Below are positions 49,644 to 59,993 of a stretch of 64,000 bases of DNA, piece after piece (the stretch's first letter is position 1; every line of letters begins with the position of its first letter). The stretch lies in assembly GCF_000282135.1 (NCBI RefSeq), contig NZ_AKJW01000066.1:26474-90473 (forward strand), written 5' to 3'. The stretch is from Herbaspirillum sp. CF444. Lineage in GTDB: Bacteria > Pseudomonadota > Gammaproteobacteria > Burkholderiales > Burkholderiaceae_D. The notes beneath the pieces were generated by a model. The model saw nothing but the letters and a program-made list of their open reading frames with translations, was not told the origin of the DNA and did no database searches. The position numbers were made by a program, and so were the translations under genes.

Positions 49644-50372
49644 TCAATGCGAGCGCAAATCCGACAAGAAACGTTGCGCGCGCGGATGTTCGGGCCGTGA
49701 AAAGAATTTTTCGGGTTCGGCTTTTTCCAGGATCACGCCGGCGTCCATGAACCAGACCTGATCGGCGACCTCGCGCGCGAATCCCATTTCGTGAGTCACG
49801 CACATCATCGTCATGCCGTCGCGGGCCAGGCCTTTCATCACATTGAGCACCTCGCCGACCATTTCCGGATCGAGTGCGCTGGTGGGTTCATCGAACAGCA
49901 TTGCAGGCGGATCCATGGCAAGCGCGCGCGCGATTGCCACACGCTGTTGCTGGCCTCCCGACAATTGACCAGGATAGGAATCCGCCTTCGACGACAACCC
50001 GACGCGCTCCAGCAAGCCCAGCGCCTTCTCCTTTGCCAGGCTGCGCTTGAGGCCATTGACTCGCGTCGGCGAAAGAATGATGTTTTCCAATACGGACAGA
50101 TGCGGGAACAAATTGAATTGCTGGAACACGAATCCGACCCGGGTACGAAACTTGTTCAGGTCGAGCCCTGCTGCATTGACGTCTTGTCCGTCGAAGGCAA
50201 TCTGGCCCTTCTGAATATCCTCGAGCCGGTTGACCGTGCGGATCAGCGTTGATTTACCCGATCCCGATGGTCCGCAGACCACCACCACTTCTCCGCGCTT
50301 GACTTGCGCATTGACGTTGACGAGCGCATGGTAATTGCCGTACCACTTGTTGACGTCGGTAAAAATGATCAT
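49644..50372 (-). CDS. Amino acid ABC transporter ATPase (GltL/GlnQ type)
   Basis: 242-aa ATPase. Walker [11 protein letters not shown] is at 33-42, signature [15 protein letters not shown], Walker [20 protein letters not shown], switch [19 protein letters not shown]. It overlaps the second permease by 4 nt and precedes the binding protein by 128 bp. It belongs to the polar amino acid subfamily. Confidence 0.95.
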   Translation of the reverse strand: MIIFTDVNKWYGNYHALVNVNAQVKRGEVVVVCGPSGSGKSTLIRTVNRLEDIQKGQIAFDGQDVNAAGLDLNKFRTRVGFVFQQFNLFPHLSVLENIILSPTRVNGLKRSLAKEKALGLLERVGLSSKADSYPGQLSGGQQQRVAIARALAMDPPAMLFDEPTSALDPEMVGEVLNVMKGLARDGMTMMCVTHEMGFAREVADQVWFMDAGVILEKAEPEKFFSRPEHPRAQRFLSDLRSH

Positions 50373-51139
50373 GAATTTTCCTTGCTGGCGGTGGCAGTTG
50401 ACATGGCGATATAGTTGCGCTTGGACGGCTTGCCAAGCTTGATTTTCTTGTGTTTTCCATCGCGCTTTTTGGTGATGCGGCGCTCGATGTAATCAGCCAA
50501 TTCGGTGAAAGAAAAACAGAGCAGGAAATAAACCAACGCCAGGATGGAAAAAACGGCAAGCGGCTGCGTCAGCAATTGATTGTTGACTTGATTCGCGGCG
50601 AAGGTGATCTCTGGCACGTTGATGACATAACCGAGCGACGTTTCCTTGATCGTCGAGACGAACTGACTGATCATGCTAGGCATCATGTTGTACAGCGCTT
50701 GCGGCAGAATCACAAAACGGATGGTTCTGAAATAGCCGAGACCAAGCGCACGCGAGGCTTCGATCTGGCCCTTGGGCAAGGCTTCCATGCCGGCACGGAT
50801 AACTTCCGACAAATAGGCGCTTTGATAGATCACCAGGGTGCACAGCATCGTGGTAAAGCCGGTGATCGTGCGGCCGATCAGGAGCGGCAGAAAAAAATAC
50901 ACCCAGAAGATCACCATGATCAGGGGAATGCCGCGAATCACATACACCAGGACCGTGGCGGGAATGCGCACGGCCGCGATCGGACTGATGCGCGCCAATG
51001 CCAGTACGATGCTCACCGGAAAGGCCAGTCCCAGCCCCAGCAGCGACAGGATCAACGTGATGCTGAGGCCGCCCAGCGGACCACTCGGATATTGACCGAG
51101 CAGCAGCAGATCCCAGTAATTGCTTAAGATTTCAAACAT
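50369..51139 (-). CDS. Amino acid ABC transporter permease 2 (GltK type)
   Basis: 256-aa HisM-family permease. The EAA loop [36 protein letters not shown] is conserved, with five helices. A C-terminal basic extension ([21 protein letters not shown]) of about 35 residues is longer than usual. It starts 3 bp after the first permease. Confidence 0.92.
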   Translation of the reverse strand: MFEILSNYWDLLLLGQYPSGPLGGLSITLILSLLGLGLAFPVSIVLALARISPIAAVRIPATVLVYVIRGIPLIMVIFWVYFFLPLLIGRTITGFTTMLCTLVIYQSAYLSEVIRAGMEALPKGQIEASRALGLGYFRTIRFVILPQALYNMMPSMISQFVSTIKETSLGYVINVPEITFAANQVNNQLLTQPLAVFSILALVYFLLCFSFTELADYIERRITKKRDGKHKKIKLGKPSKRNYIAMSTATASKENS

Positions 51140-51142
51140 CGG

Positions 51143-51844
51143 CTACTTGCTCCCCGGAATGCGGTAGTGACGCGCCAGCAAGGCCCCCGCGCCCATCAGC
51201 GCCAGCGACAGGGCCAGATACCAGGCGCTTGCCAGAAAATAGGCTTCGAAGGTGCGGAAGGTGTAATTCTCGATCTGGCGCGTGGCATACGTCAGCTCAG
51301 CCACGCCGATGGCCATGGCCAGGCTGGTATTCTTGAACAACAGCACGGTATGGTTGATCAGCGGCGGCACCGCGATACGCATGGCCTGCGGCAGAATCAC
51401 AAAGCGCATGCTGCGGATATAACTCAGACCAAGCGCACGCGATGCCTCGAACTGCCCATGGGGAATCGCGCGCAGTCCGCTGCGGATATCCTCGGAAACA
51501 TAGGCCGCCATGCACAGGCCGATGGCGATCACCGAATACAGGAATTCCCCGTTGAACTGATTGATCCAGAGCTGCGCACCGACGGGCAATAAAGACGGCA
51601 ATGCGAAATACCACATCATGATCTGCACCAGCATGGGAACATTGCGGTGATAGGCAACGAAGCAGCCCACCACGATCCTGGCCAGCCTACGATTGGTCAT
51701 TCTGACCGTGGCCAGAACGGTTCCCAGCACCAGGGCCAACAGCCATGAGGCGACCGTCAACTCAAGCGTCAGGACGATCCCCTTCCATAGCAGATCGGCA
51801 TACTCGCCCTGTAAAATCGCCGAAAAATTGAGATGCTGATTAAT
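51143..51844 (-). CDS. Amino acid ABC transporter permease 1 (GltJ type), probable ATT start
   Basis: HisM-family permease of 233 aa if it starts at ATT 51844. The EAA loop is [32 protein letters not shown]. No ATG or GTG is in frame between the upstream stop (near 51865) and the first helix. The first in-frame common start, TTG at 51760, would remove the N-terminal part of helix 1 and lacks a ribosome site. ATT at 51844 has AGGGAG 7 nt before it, and the extra residues (NFSAILQGEYADLLWKGIVL) have the composition expected before helix 1 in this family. A sequencing error remains possible. Confidence 0.75.
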   Translation of the reverse strand: MNQHLNFSAILQGEYADLLWKGIVLTLELTVASWLLALVLGTVLATVRMTNRRLARIVVGCFVAYHRNVPMLVQIMMWYFALPSLLPVGAQLWINQFNGEFLYSVIAIGLCMAAYVSEDIRSGLRAIPHGQFEASRALGLSYIRSMRFVILPQAMRIAVPPLINHTVLLFKNTSLAMAIGVAELTYATRQIENYTFRTFEAYFLASAWYLALSLALMGAGALLARHYRIPGSK

Positions 51845-51930
51845 GGTGTTTCTCCCTCTTTATCACTTCCGCACATTCTTGCCGCATGCAATTCAGTATG
51901 TCGAAGAGAATACGCGCAACGAAAGCCATA

Positions 51931-51947
51931 TGAAAAGATGCTTTTCA
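51931..51947. promoter_or_regulatory. Palindrome upstream of the amino acid ABC operon
   Basis: TGAAAAG-ATG-CTTTTCA is a perfect 7-bp dyad, 87-103 bp before the predicted start of the first permease. It is an operator candidate with no assigned regulator. Confidence 0.5.
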
Positions 51948-52128
51948 TCTGGGATGATAAGTTTCCGGCATGGTGGTGCAACAACTATCCCGGATGGTGC
52001 GGGCATCCCCAATTTGGGGACGCTCACCGCATCCGAGGCATCGTCGGCGGCCTGTCAGGCGGGCAAATCATGCCCGTCCGCCATGCCTTCATTCCAACCG
52101 ATCCACAAAGAAATGCCCGGCAAGCGAG

Positions 52129-53142
52129 CTAGGCGCGCAAGCGCAATGGATGTGTCAGCACCTCGGGATTGACCGGCGTCAACGGCGCAATATCGACGGC
52201 GCCGGCGCTACAGATTGCCAGCAGATTGTCCGCCGCCAGCAGCGCCATGGCCAAGCGCGTCCTCATCGAAGCACTGCCGATATGCGGCGTCAGCACGACA
52301 TTGGGAATATCGAGCAAATCGGGACGCACGTTCGGCTCCCCTTCGAACACATCCAGGCCCGCCGCCGCAATGGTGCCGTCCTGCAATGCCTGTGCCAACG
52401 CGGCATCATCGATGACGCCGCCGCGAGCGATGTTGATCACGGTCGCGCTTCTTTTCATCTGACGCAGTTCGGCATGGCCAATGGCGTGATGTGACGATGC
52501 GGAATAAGGCACGACCACGATCAGATGATCGGCTTGCCCGAACAGTTCATCCCTGGAGACGTAGTGCGCCTGGCATTGCTGCTCGATGTCAGCGCTCAGG
52601 CGCGAGCGATTGTGATAAATGACGCGCATGTTGAAACCATGCGCACCGCGCCGGGCAATCGCCTGGCCGATACGCCCCATGCCCAGAATGCCCATGGTCG
52701 CGCCGTGTATGTCGGCGCCCAGCAACATGTCATGCACACCGGTCTTGTGCCACTGGCGCGCGCGTACATAGCGGTCCGATTCGGCAATCCGGCGCGCGGT
52801 CGCCATCAGCAAGGCAAAACCGAAGTCGGCCGTGGTTTCGGTCAGCACATCGGGAGTATTGGTCACCAGCACGCCGCGCTTGGTGCAGGCGGCAACGTCG
52901 ATGTTGTTGTAGCCGACACCGACATTGCACACCGCCTTGAGATCCGGACAGGCATCCAGCAGGACTGCATCGATCTTGTCGCTGCCATGGGTGACGGCAC
53001 CGCATTTTCCCTGCAGCCTGGCGATCAGTTCGGATTGCGACCACGGGGTATCGCTTTGATTGTCGATGACGTCGAATTGTCCGCGCAGCTTGTCCAGGAC
53101 TTCAGGAAAAGTGGCGCGCGTGACCAATATATTGTTGCTCAT
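52129..53142 (-). CDS. D-isomer-specific 2-hydroxyacid dehydrogenase
   Basis: 337-aa NAD(P)-dependent reductase of 2-oxoacids (glyoxylate/2-ketogluconate reductase group). The Rossmann loop GMGRIGQAIARR, the substrate Arg in NIARGGVID, Glu in DVFEGEP and catalytic His in LTPHIGSAS are all present. ATG 53142 has GGAG 7 nt upstream. It follows the RraA-family gene and precedes the ABC operon by 284 bp. Confidence 0.92.
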   Translation of the reverse strand: MSNNILVTRATFPEVLDKLRGQFDVIDNQSDTPWSQSELIARLQGKCGAVTHGSDKIDAVLLDACPDLKAVCNVGVGYNNIDVAACTKRGVLVTNTPDVLTETTADFGFALLMATARRIAESDRYVRARQWHKTGVHDMLLGADIHGATMGILGMGRIGQAIARRGAHGFNMRVIYHNRSRLSADIEQQCQAHYVSRDELFGQADHLIVVVPYSASSHHAIGHAELRQMKRSATVINIARGGVIDDAALAQALQDGTIAAAGLDVFEGEPNVRPDLLDIPNVVLTPHIGSASMRTRLAMALLAADNLLAICSAGAVDIAPLTPVNPEVLTHPLRLRA

Positions 53143-53250
53143 GCTTATCTCCGATATGTTTTTTATTGGCATGCAATCCGGAGGCGCTGCTGTGCGCCGC
53201 GTCGCTCCGAACCTTGCCGTTACTGCCGGATCATCCTTGCCCGGCTTGGC

Positions 53251-53916
53251 TTAACGCGCGCTATTGGCTTCCAGCGCGTCAATCCAGGAGCGGTCATAGC
53301 GATCTTCCCGAATCTGCGCCATGGTGGCGTGTTCGCGTTCGATCTGTTCGAGCGCCTTGACGATCAGGTAGTCGGCTTCCGCCTGTTCAAAAGCGACCAT
53401 GCCATCATCATCGGCAACAATGATGTCGCCCGGATTGATCACCAGTCCGTCGATGCTGACCGGCACATTGATTTCGCCCGGACCGCATTTGTAAGGCCCC
53501 TTGTGGGTGACGCCGCGGGCGAACACCGGGAAATCCTTTTCCCGGATCGCGGCGATATCGCGAATCGCGCCGTCGAGGACCAAGCCGGCCAGGCCGAGCT
53601 TTTCGGCATAGCTGCACATGATTTCCCCCATCAATGCCTGCGTGGTGTCGCCACCGCCGTCGATGACCATGACATCGCCGGGACGGCAGAAATCGAAGGC
53701 CCGATGAATCGCCAGATTGTCGCCGCGGCGCACCCGCACCGTCACCGCCGTACCGACCAGCACGCCGCCACGATGCATCGGGCGCAGATTGGAGGTGCCG
53801 ACGATACGACGCATGTTGTCGCTGATCAGTGCGGCGGGAATGTGTTTCAGTTTTTCGATCACGGCTGCGCTTGCTTGCGGGGCCGATGGGTTTCTACGCG
53901 CGCCAATGTGTTCCAT
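53251..53916 (-). CDS. RraA-family aldolase/decarboxylase
   Basis: 221-aa protein of the RraA/HMG-aldolase family. The active-site segment GLVLDGAIRD (Arg/Asp, Mg-binding) and GGGDTTQALMGEIMCSYAEKLG are intact, as in 4-carboxy-4-hydroxy-2-oxoadipate and oxaloacetate-cleaving enzymes. ATG 53916 is used because the upstream in-frame codons have no similarity. It lies between the SDR and the 2-hydroxyacid dehydrogenase, so it could deliver a 2-oxoacid to the latter. Confidence 0.88.
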   Translation of the reverse strand: MEHIGARRNPSAPQASAAVIEKLKHIPAALISDNMRRIVGTSNLRPMHRGGVLVGTAVTVRVRRGDNLAIHRAFDFCRPGDVMVIDGGGDTTQALMGEIMCSYAEKLGLAGLVLDGAIRDIAAIREKDFPVFARGVTHKGPYKCGPGEINVPVSIDGLVINPGDIIVADDDGMVAFEQAEADYLIVKALEQIEREHATMAQIREDRYDRSWIDALEANSAR

Positions 53917-53962
53917 GTTTGCCTCTTGCTTTCTGTACGGTATTCGCTGGGTGAAGGGATGT

Positions 53963-54000
53963 TGCCGGCAATGCAAAGGAAGTCGCCTGCATTGCCGGCA
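53963..54000. other. Long hairpin between the SDR and RraA genes
   Basis: TGCCGGCAATGCA and TGCATTGCCGGCA form a perfect 13-bp stem with a 12-nt loop, starting 7 bp after the SDR stop. There is no T-run, so it is more likely an mRNA stabiliser or processing site than a terminator. Confidence 0.75.
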
Positions 54001-54006
54001 GGTAAA

Positions 54007-54753
54007 TCAGGACGCCTCGGGCTTGAGCGTGGTCAAACCACCGCAGACCTGCAGGGTCGACATGATCTCGATGTTGCCGATATTGACGGCGATCGGCGCG
54101 GCAATCGCAAATGCGATCGCATCGGCAATGTCGGATGCCTGCGGCAACTCGAAGCCATCGATGAATTGCTTGCGGGCGGCTTCTATGTCGCCATGGACAT
54201 GGCCGAAAATATCGGTGGCGACGCGACCGGGACAGATTTCCGTCACGCGCACGCGCTTGCCCAGCGCATCGACGCGCAACTGTCGCGACAAGGCATGAAT
54301 GCCCGCCTTGGTGGCGTGATAGATGGAATTGCCATTGAAATTGTAGATCGCCGCAATCGAACTGATGTTGACGATATGCCCGCGATCGCGGTTGACCATG
54401 CCCGGCATGATCAGCCGCACCAGATGCAGCACCGCCTGCAAATTGATCTCGACCTGCGAGTCGACGTCGCTTTCGCTGGCATTGAGGATGGAGCCCGGCG
54501 TGGAAATGCCGGCGTTGTTGACCAGAATGTCAAACTGCACCGATTGCGAAAGCCGGGTCAATTCCGGCAAATTGCGCACATCGAGGACGTGAGGTATGCA
54601 ACCGGTCTTGGCCGCCAGCGCGTTGAGTGCGTCTTCACTGCGCGCCAGCGCATGAACTTCCAGGCCTTCCTTGCAGAATCGTTCGACGATTGCCGCGCCC
54701 ATCCCTGTGGAGGCGCCGGTAACCAGGGCAGTCTTGTAATCTGAAAATGGCAT
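54007..54753 (-). CDS. Short-chain dehydrogenase/reductase in the carboxylase locus
   Basis: 248-aa SDR with TGASTGMGAAIVERF, LVNNAGIST and catalytic YHATKAG. It is the first gene of a sub-operon (SDR-RraA-2-hydroxyacid dehydrogenase). A copy of the LysR-type box lies 119-133 bp before its start. Substrate unknown. Confidence 0.92.
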   Translation of the reverse strand: MPFSDYKTALVTGASTGMGAAIVERFCKEGLEVHALARSEDALNALAAKTGCIPHVLDVRNLPELTRLSQSVQFDILVNNAGISTPGSILNASESDVDSQVEINLQAVLHLVRLIMPGMVNRDRGHIVNISSIAAIYNFNGNSIYHATKAGIHALSRQLRVDALGKRVRVTEICPGRVATDIFGHVHGDIEAARKQFIDGFELPQASDIADAIAFAIAAPIAVNIGNIEIMSTLQVCGGLTTLKPEAS

Positions 54754-54854
54754 GAGCTCTTCTTTCTCTGATGAAACTGGAATCGGATGACCGTCGGGAA
54801 CGGCGCCATCCTGTGCAATTGACTATATATGAGGGGTCTCAAGGCCGCCAAGAT

Positions 54855-54887
54855 GGAATGGCTTTGAGGGGATAAGACAAGCTTATG
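54855..54887. promoter_or_regulatory. LysR-type box, copy 1 (upstream of the SDR)
   Basis: The core ATAAGACAAGCTTAT (54872-54886) is a dyad, ATAAG-N5-CTTAT. The 33-bp segment around it matches 59895-59927 at most positions, beginning with GGA(A/T)TGGCTTTG. It is close to the Nac pattern ATA-N6-TNGTAT. Confidence 0.75.
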
Positions 54888-54924
54888 CGTGCTGCAATAT
54901 CGATACGCGACAGATACACAACCA

Positions 54925-55689
54925 TCAGACCAGTCGGGACACCGGCACGACATCGCCGCCGGCGTCCGCAATCGCCTGCCGGATCGACCCGGCCAATGCC
55001 ACGGCGCCGCCGGTGTCGCCATGCACCAGGATCTGCCTGACCTTCATTTCCAGCTTGTTGCCGGAGATGGAGCGGATGCAACCATCCTGCAATAGTTCGA
55101 CAACGCGCTGCAAAACGGCAGCCTTGTCTTCAATCACCGCCCCTGGCAATTTGCGCGATACCAGGGCGCCCTGATCGTCGTAAGCGCGATCGGCCAGAAA
55201 GGCCGTGGCGCAGGTCAGGCCATAACGTTCCGCGGCGCGCTCGATCGCGGTGTTGGTGGAGACACTGATGATCAGCCCGGGATCGAATTCGGCAATCGCC
55301 TTCACCAGGGGATCGGCCAAGGCATCGTCGGCGGCGGCCATATTCCCCAATGCGCCATGAAAGCTCATGTGGGTCATCTTGCAGCCGGCGCGCCTGGCAA
55401 GGCCCGACAACGCCCCCAGCTGATACACCACATAGTTGCTCAGTTCGTGCGGATCGGCCTGAATCTGACGACGACCGAATCCCAGCATATCGGGAAAACC
55501 GACGTGCGCGCCGATATCGATGCCGCGCCGGGCGGCCAGCCGGATGGTGCGATCCATGATGACCGGATCTCCGGCATGAAAACCGCAAGCAATATTGGCC
55601 GACGAAATGATCTCCATGAGCGCCTCGTCATCCCCCATCGTGTAGCAGCCGAAGCCTTCGCCGATATCGGCGTTCAAGTCAATTTTCAT
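54925..55689 (-). CDS. pxpA: 5-oxoprolinase subunit PxpA (LamB/YcsF family)
   Basis: 254-aa LamB/YcsF protein. The start MKIDLNADIGEGFGCYTMGDDEAL and ANIACGFHAGDP are diagnostic. With PxpB and PxpC it forms the ATP-dependent bacterial 5-oxoprolinase that opens pyroglutamate to glutamate. It is the last gene of the accB-accC-pxpB-pxpC-BCCP'-pxpA string, 28 bp after the biotinyl-like gene. ATG 55689 is the family's start. Confidence 0.93.
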   Translation of the reverse strand: MKIDLNADIGEGFGCYTMGDDEALMEIISSANIACGFHAGDPVIMDRTIRLAARRGIDIGAHVGFPDMLGFGRRQIQADPHELSNYVVYQLGALSGLARRAGCKMTHMSFHGALGNMAAADDALADPLVKAIAEFDPGLIISVSTNTAIERAAERYGLTCATAFLADRAYDDQGALVSRKLPGAVIEDKAAVLQRVVELLQDGCIRSISGNKLEMKVRQILVHGDTGGAVALAGSIRQAIADAGGDVVPVSRLV

Positions 55690-55717
55690 GATGCTTTCCT
55701 GTCTTTTTGTTTTGCCA

Positions 55718-56131
55718 TCATTGCGCAACGATTTCAAACAAGGGCGCGGCATAGCCGATCAAGGTTTCGTCGGCGACCAGTCGGCGCAGTCTTCCGCTTG
55801 CCGGACTGAGCACCGGAATATAGATTTCATTGATCCGCAACATGGCCAGCGTGTCGCCGCAGGCAACCTGCGCACCGTCTTCGCAATACGCTTCCTGGCG
55901 CGCCGGGTGGCGTGTGCTGAAGATGCCGAAACCGGGCGCCGTCACCACCGTAGCGGCGCTATCGACGGCGCCGGCCATGCCGACGACGGCATCGGTCAAC
56001 GCCGGAGCGCCGCGGCGTGCCTCCCCGGCGATTTCCAGGCGCAGCCTGAATGCCGGCCGGCGCAGTTCCAGTACATTGAGATCACCGGTTTCCATCAGGG
56101 TGATGAGTTCCCGCAATTCATCGTTATTCAT
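55718..56131 (-). CDS. Biotinyl/lipoyl-domain protein lacking the biotin lysine
   Basis: 137 aa. Residues about 62-137 align with the biotinyl domain of the BCCP at 59314 (VTAPGFGIF, then GAQVACGDTLAMLRINEIYIPVLSPASGRL, then PLFEI). Where the real BCCP has EAMK-Lys124-MFN, this one has RINE, with Glu102 at the lysine position, so it cannot be biotinylated in the usual way. Its N-terminus also resembles BCCP (ELITLME). It sits between pxpC and pxpA. A structural or docking subunit is a reasonable guess. Confidence 0.75.
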   Translation of the reverse strand: MNNDELRELITLMETGDLNVLELRRPAFRLRLEIAGEARRGAPALTDAVVGMAGAVDSAATVVTAPGFGIFSTRHPARQEAYCEDGAQVACGDTLAMLRINEIYIPVLSPASGRLRRLVADETLIGYAAPLFEIVAQ

Positions 56132-56147
56132 ACAGACTCCGCAATCA

Positions 56148-57152
56148 TCAGCTATGGGCCTTGCGTTGCAATTGCACGGCTTGACTCAACTGCGCCAGAT
56201 AGCGCTGCTTTTCTTCTTCGGCGGCGACCGCTTCCTGGTACGACACTTGCAGGAAGCGAATCGATTCGCCGATTCTGGTCTGGCCGAGCCGCCAGAGGTC
56301 GGCCTCGATGACCGTACCGATCTTGGGATACCCGCCCGAGGGTTGGGCGTCGCGCAACTGGATGATCGGCTGACCGCTCTGGGGCACCTGAATCACGCCG
56401 GGCACGATGCCGTGCGAACGTTTTTCGATCACGCTCCTGGCCGCCAGCACCGGCCCCTTCAACCGATAGCCATAGCGATCGCTTTGCGGCGTGACTTGCC
56501 AGCAGGCTTGCCAGAATTGTTCCAGCGACGCGTCGGTGTAAGACTCGTATTCGCCTGCCGGCAGCACGCGTACCGCAGTCGCCGTCGCGCCATCCTGACC
56601 GGCGGCGTGCAAGGGCAAACCGAAAGCCGGCGGACGCACGCCAAAACCGTGGAGGGAAATCGCCGAACGCGGCGTCGCTCCCGGTGCACGCGCCACGCTA
56701 CGCAGGAGATCGCCCTTCTTCAAGGGCCGTCCTTCCAGGCCGCCGAAGTTGCCGCGCATCTGCGTGCTGCGCGAGCCCAGTACTTCGGCGACATCGATGC
56801 CGCCCGCCAGGCACAGATAAGCGCGTGCATCGGATTGCGGCACGCCGAGCGTAAGCACCTGGCCTTTGCTCGCATGCAGGCACCACCATGGCGGAATTTC
56901 CTGGGCATCCAGCCGCGCATCGCAGTTGGCGCCGGTCAAGGCGAAATCGGTATCGTCCAGAAAACGGAGCTTGAACGGCAGGATCGGCACCTCGATGGCA
57001 GCGGCATTGCCATCGTTGCCCAACAAGATATTGCCGATGGCCAGCGCCAGGTCATCCATCGCACCTGAAGTGCCGACGCCGAAACGCAACGAACCCTCAC
57101 GGCCGAGATCCTGCACTGTGCTGAGCGCGCCGGTAGCAAGAATTTCAATCAT
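56148..57152 (-). CDS. pxpC: 5-oxoprolinase subunit PxpC (KipA/carboxyltransferase type)
   Basis: 334-aa protein of the KipA/AHS2 family, homologous to one half of the urea carboxylase carboxyltransferase domain. Signature segments are STVQDLGREGSLRFGVGTSGAMDDLALAIGN and YLCLAGGIDVAEVLGSRSTQ. It overlaps pxpB by 4 nt. Known members act with PxpA and PxpB on 5-oxoproline. The presence of biotin carboxylase genes in the same operon suggests a biotin-dependent version. Confidence 0.93.
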   Translation of the reverse strand: MIEILATGALSTVQDLGREGSLRFGVGTSGAMDDLALAIGNILLGNDGNAAAIEVPILPFKLRFLDDTDFALTGANCDARLDAQEIPPWWCLHASKGQVLTLGVPQSDARAYLCLAGGIDVAEVLGSRSTQMRGNFGGLEGRPLKKGDLLRSVARAPGATPRSAISLHGFGVRPPAFGLPLHAAGQDGATATAVRVLPAGEYESYTDASLEQFWQACWQVTPQSDRYGYRLKGPVLAARSVIEKRSHGIVPGVIQVPQSGQPIIQLRDAQPSGGYPKIGTVIEADLWRLGQTRIGESIRFLQVSYQEAVAAEEEKQRYLAQLSQAVQLQRKAHS

Positions 57153-57867
57153 TTCATCACCTTCCCGATACGAAACCGGATCAGATCTCCCGGCGACAAG
57201 GTCGCCGGCTGCGCTTTCGACGGATCGAAGAAGACCATTTCAGTATGACCGATCGTGCTCCAGCCGCTTGGGCCGGCAGAGGCGGACACGCCGGTCTGGG
57301 CTCCGCCGATCGACACCGAACCGCCGGGCAAGCGCACCACCGGCACCTTGCGGCGCGGCGTGGCGATGCGCGGATCCATGCCGCCCAGATAGCAGTAACC
57401 GGGATGACTCCCCAAGGCATAGACGGTGTAGAGCGGCGCGGCGTGCAAATGGACGATGTCATCGATCGACAAGCCGGTATGGGCCACCACATCGGCAAGA
57501 TGCGGTCCGCCCTCGCCGCCATAGGTCACGGACAACTCGATCTGACGCCCCTCAATGACGAGCTCGGCTTCCTGCTCCCAGGCGTCGCGCAGCGCGGAAA
57601 ACAAGCTCGCCAGATCTGCTGGCGACTGCCTGAACGTCAACATCAGATTGGTCATGCCGGGTACGGCTTCGCGCACGCCGGGCCAGTCGGCAAAGCGCTG
57701 CGCCATGCTCCAGATGCGCCGTTGATGCTGAATATCCATGTCTCCCGGCGCTTCGAACAAAATCGCTCGCGTGCCGAGCATGCTGATATTCATCTGTTGC
57801 AAACGGCCTTCCTGTTCTTGCGCCGGATCCGTTGCCGGTTCGCTTGTTTTGACGGAGAGAGATTTGT

Positions 57868-57871
<4 letters not shown>
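57149..57871 (-). CDS. pxpB: 5-oxoprolinase subunit PxpB (KipI/carboxyltransferase type)
   Basis: KipI/AHS1 family, 240 aa from GTG 57871, whose GTGA overlaps the accC stop. ATG 57793 is an alternative that would match the family start ([11 protein letters not shown]). Diagnostic segments are [45 protein letters not shown] and GWSTIGHTE. It pairs with PxpC as the carboxyltransferase-like half-complex. Confidence 0.92.
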
Positions 57872-59220
<1,349 letters not shown>

Positions 59221-59313
59221 GGACAGTGACGAAGTTGGTGGAGTTGGTGGAATGGAGGTCGAATGATTTTCCGGCGCCCCGACATCGGCGAACCGCAGCG
59301 AACAGGCGACGGT

Positions 59314-59790
59314 TTATTCGATATGAAACAGCGGCTGCCCCTGCTTCACCTCCGCCCCTGCTTCGGCAAGTATGGCAACCACCCGCCCTGCCGCTTCCGT
59401 CTCGATGGTATTGAACATCTTCATCGCTTCAATCACGCAAATGACTTGCCCTGCCTGAACCTGGTCGCCGATGCCGACAAATGCCGCTTCGTTGGGAGCA
59501 GGCGTGAGATGGAGAATGCCTTGCATCGACGCCTTGACGACATGAAACGGCACTACCGGCATTGCCGCACCGGGAGGCTTGGCGGGCGCAATATTCGCCG
59601 CCGGCGTCGCCGGTTCTGCACCGGCGCTCCGGCCGGCCGAATCTGCGGCGGCCTGCGCGATGGCGGCGCCGGCAGCGCCGGGAACATGTCTTTCCAGACG
59701 CAGGCTGTCACCGTCTTCACTCAATTCCAACGCCGTCAGGCGCGAGTGATGCAGCAATTCCACCAGCGATTTTATTTTTTTTAGATCCAT
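59314..59790 (-). CDS. accB: Biotin carboxyl carrier protein
   Basis: 158-aa BCCP. The biotin site is Lys124 in CVIEAMKMFNTIE. An Ala/Pro-rich flexible linker (about 38-78) separates it from an N-terminal docking region (MDLKKIKSLVELLHHS), as in AccB. It is first in the minus-strand operon, 93 bp ahead of accC. The LysR-type box lies 122-136 bp before its start. Confidence 0.95.
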   Translation of the reverse strand: MDLKKIKSLVELLHHSRLTALELSEDGDSLRLERHVPGAAGAAIAQAAADSAGRSAGAEPATPAANIAPAKPPGAAMPVVPFHVVKASMQGILHLTPAPNEAAFVGIGDQVQAGQVICVIEAMKMFNTIETEAAGRVVAILAEAGAEVKQGQPLFHIE

Positions 59791-59894
59791 CTTTTGTTAC
59801 CTTATCCAAGCCCGAAACGTGCGTTTTCCGATCCGCGATGCGTCTCGATTTCTGTTAGCCCAATATATACGGCCACAGGAAATTGCGATAAGAC

Positions 59895-59927
59895 GGATTG
59901 GCTTTGTAGGGATAAGGCAGTCTTATG
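59895..59927. promoter_or_regulatory. LysR-type box, copy 2 (upstream of accB)
   Basis: Core ATAAGGCAGTCTTAT (59912-59926), ATAAG-N5-CTTAT. It shares a 33-bp context with 54855-54887. A further half-site ATAAGAC lies at 59888-59894. It is downstream of the Nac-like regulator gene and in front of accB. Confidence 0.75.
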
Positions 59928-59993
59928 GATTATTGCCGGCACCGGATGACAGCGCCCGGGAGGCGCGCCGCGCAAGCATGCGACCCAGGGCAA

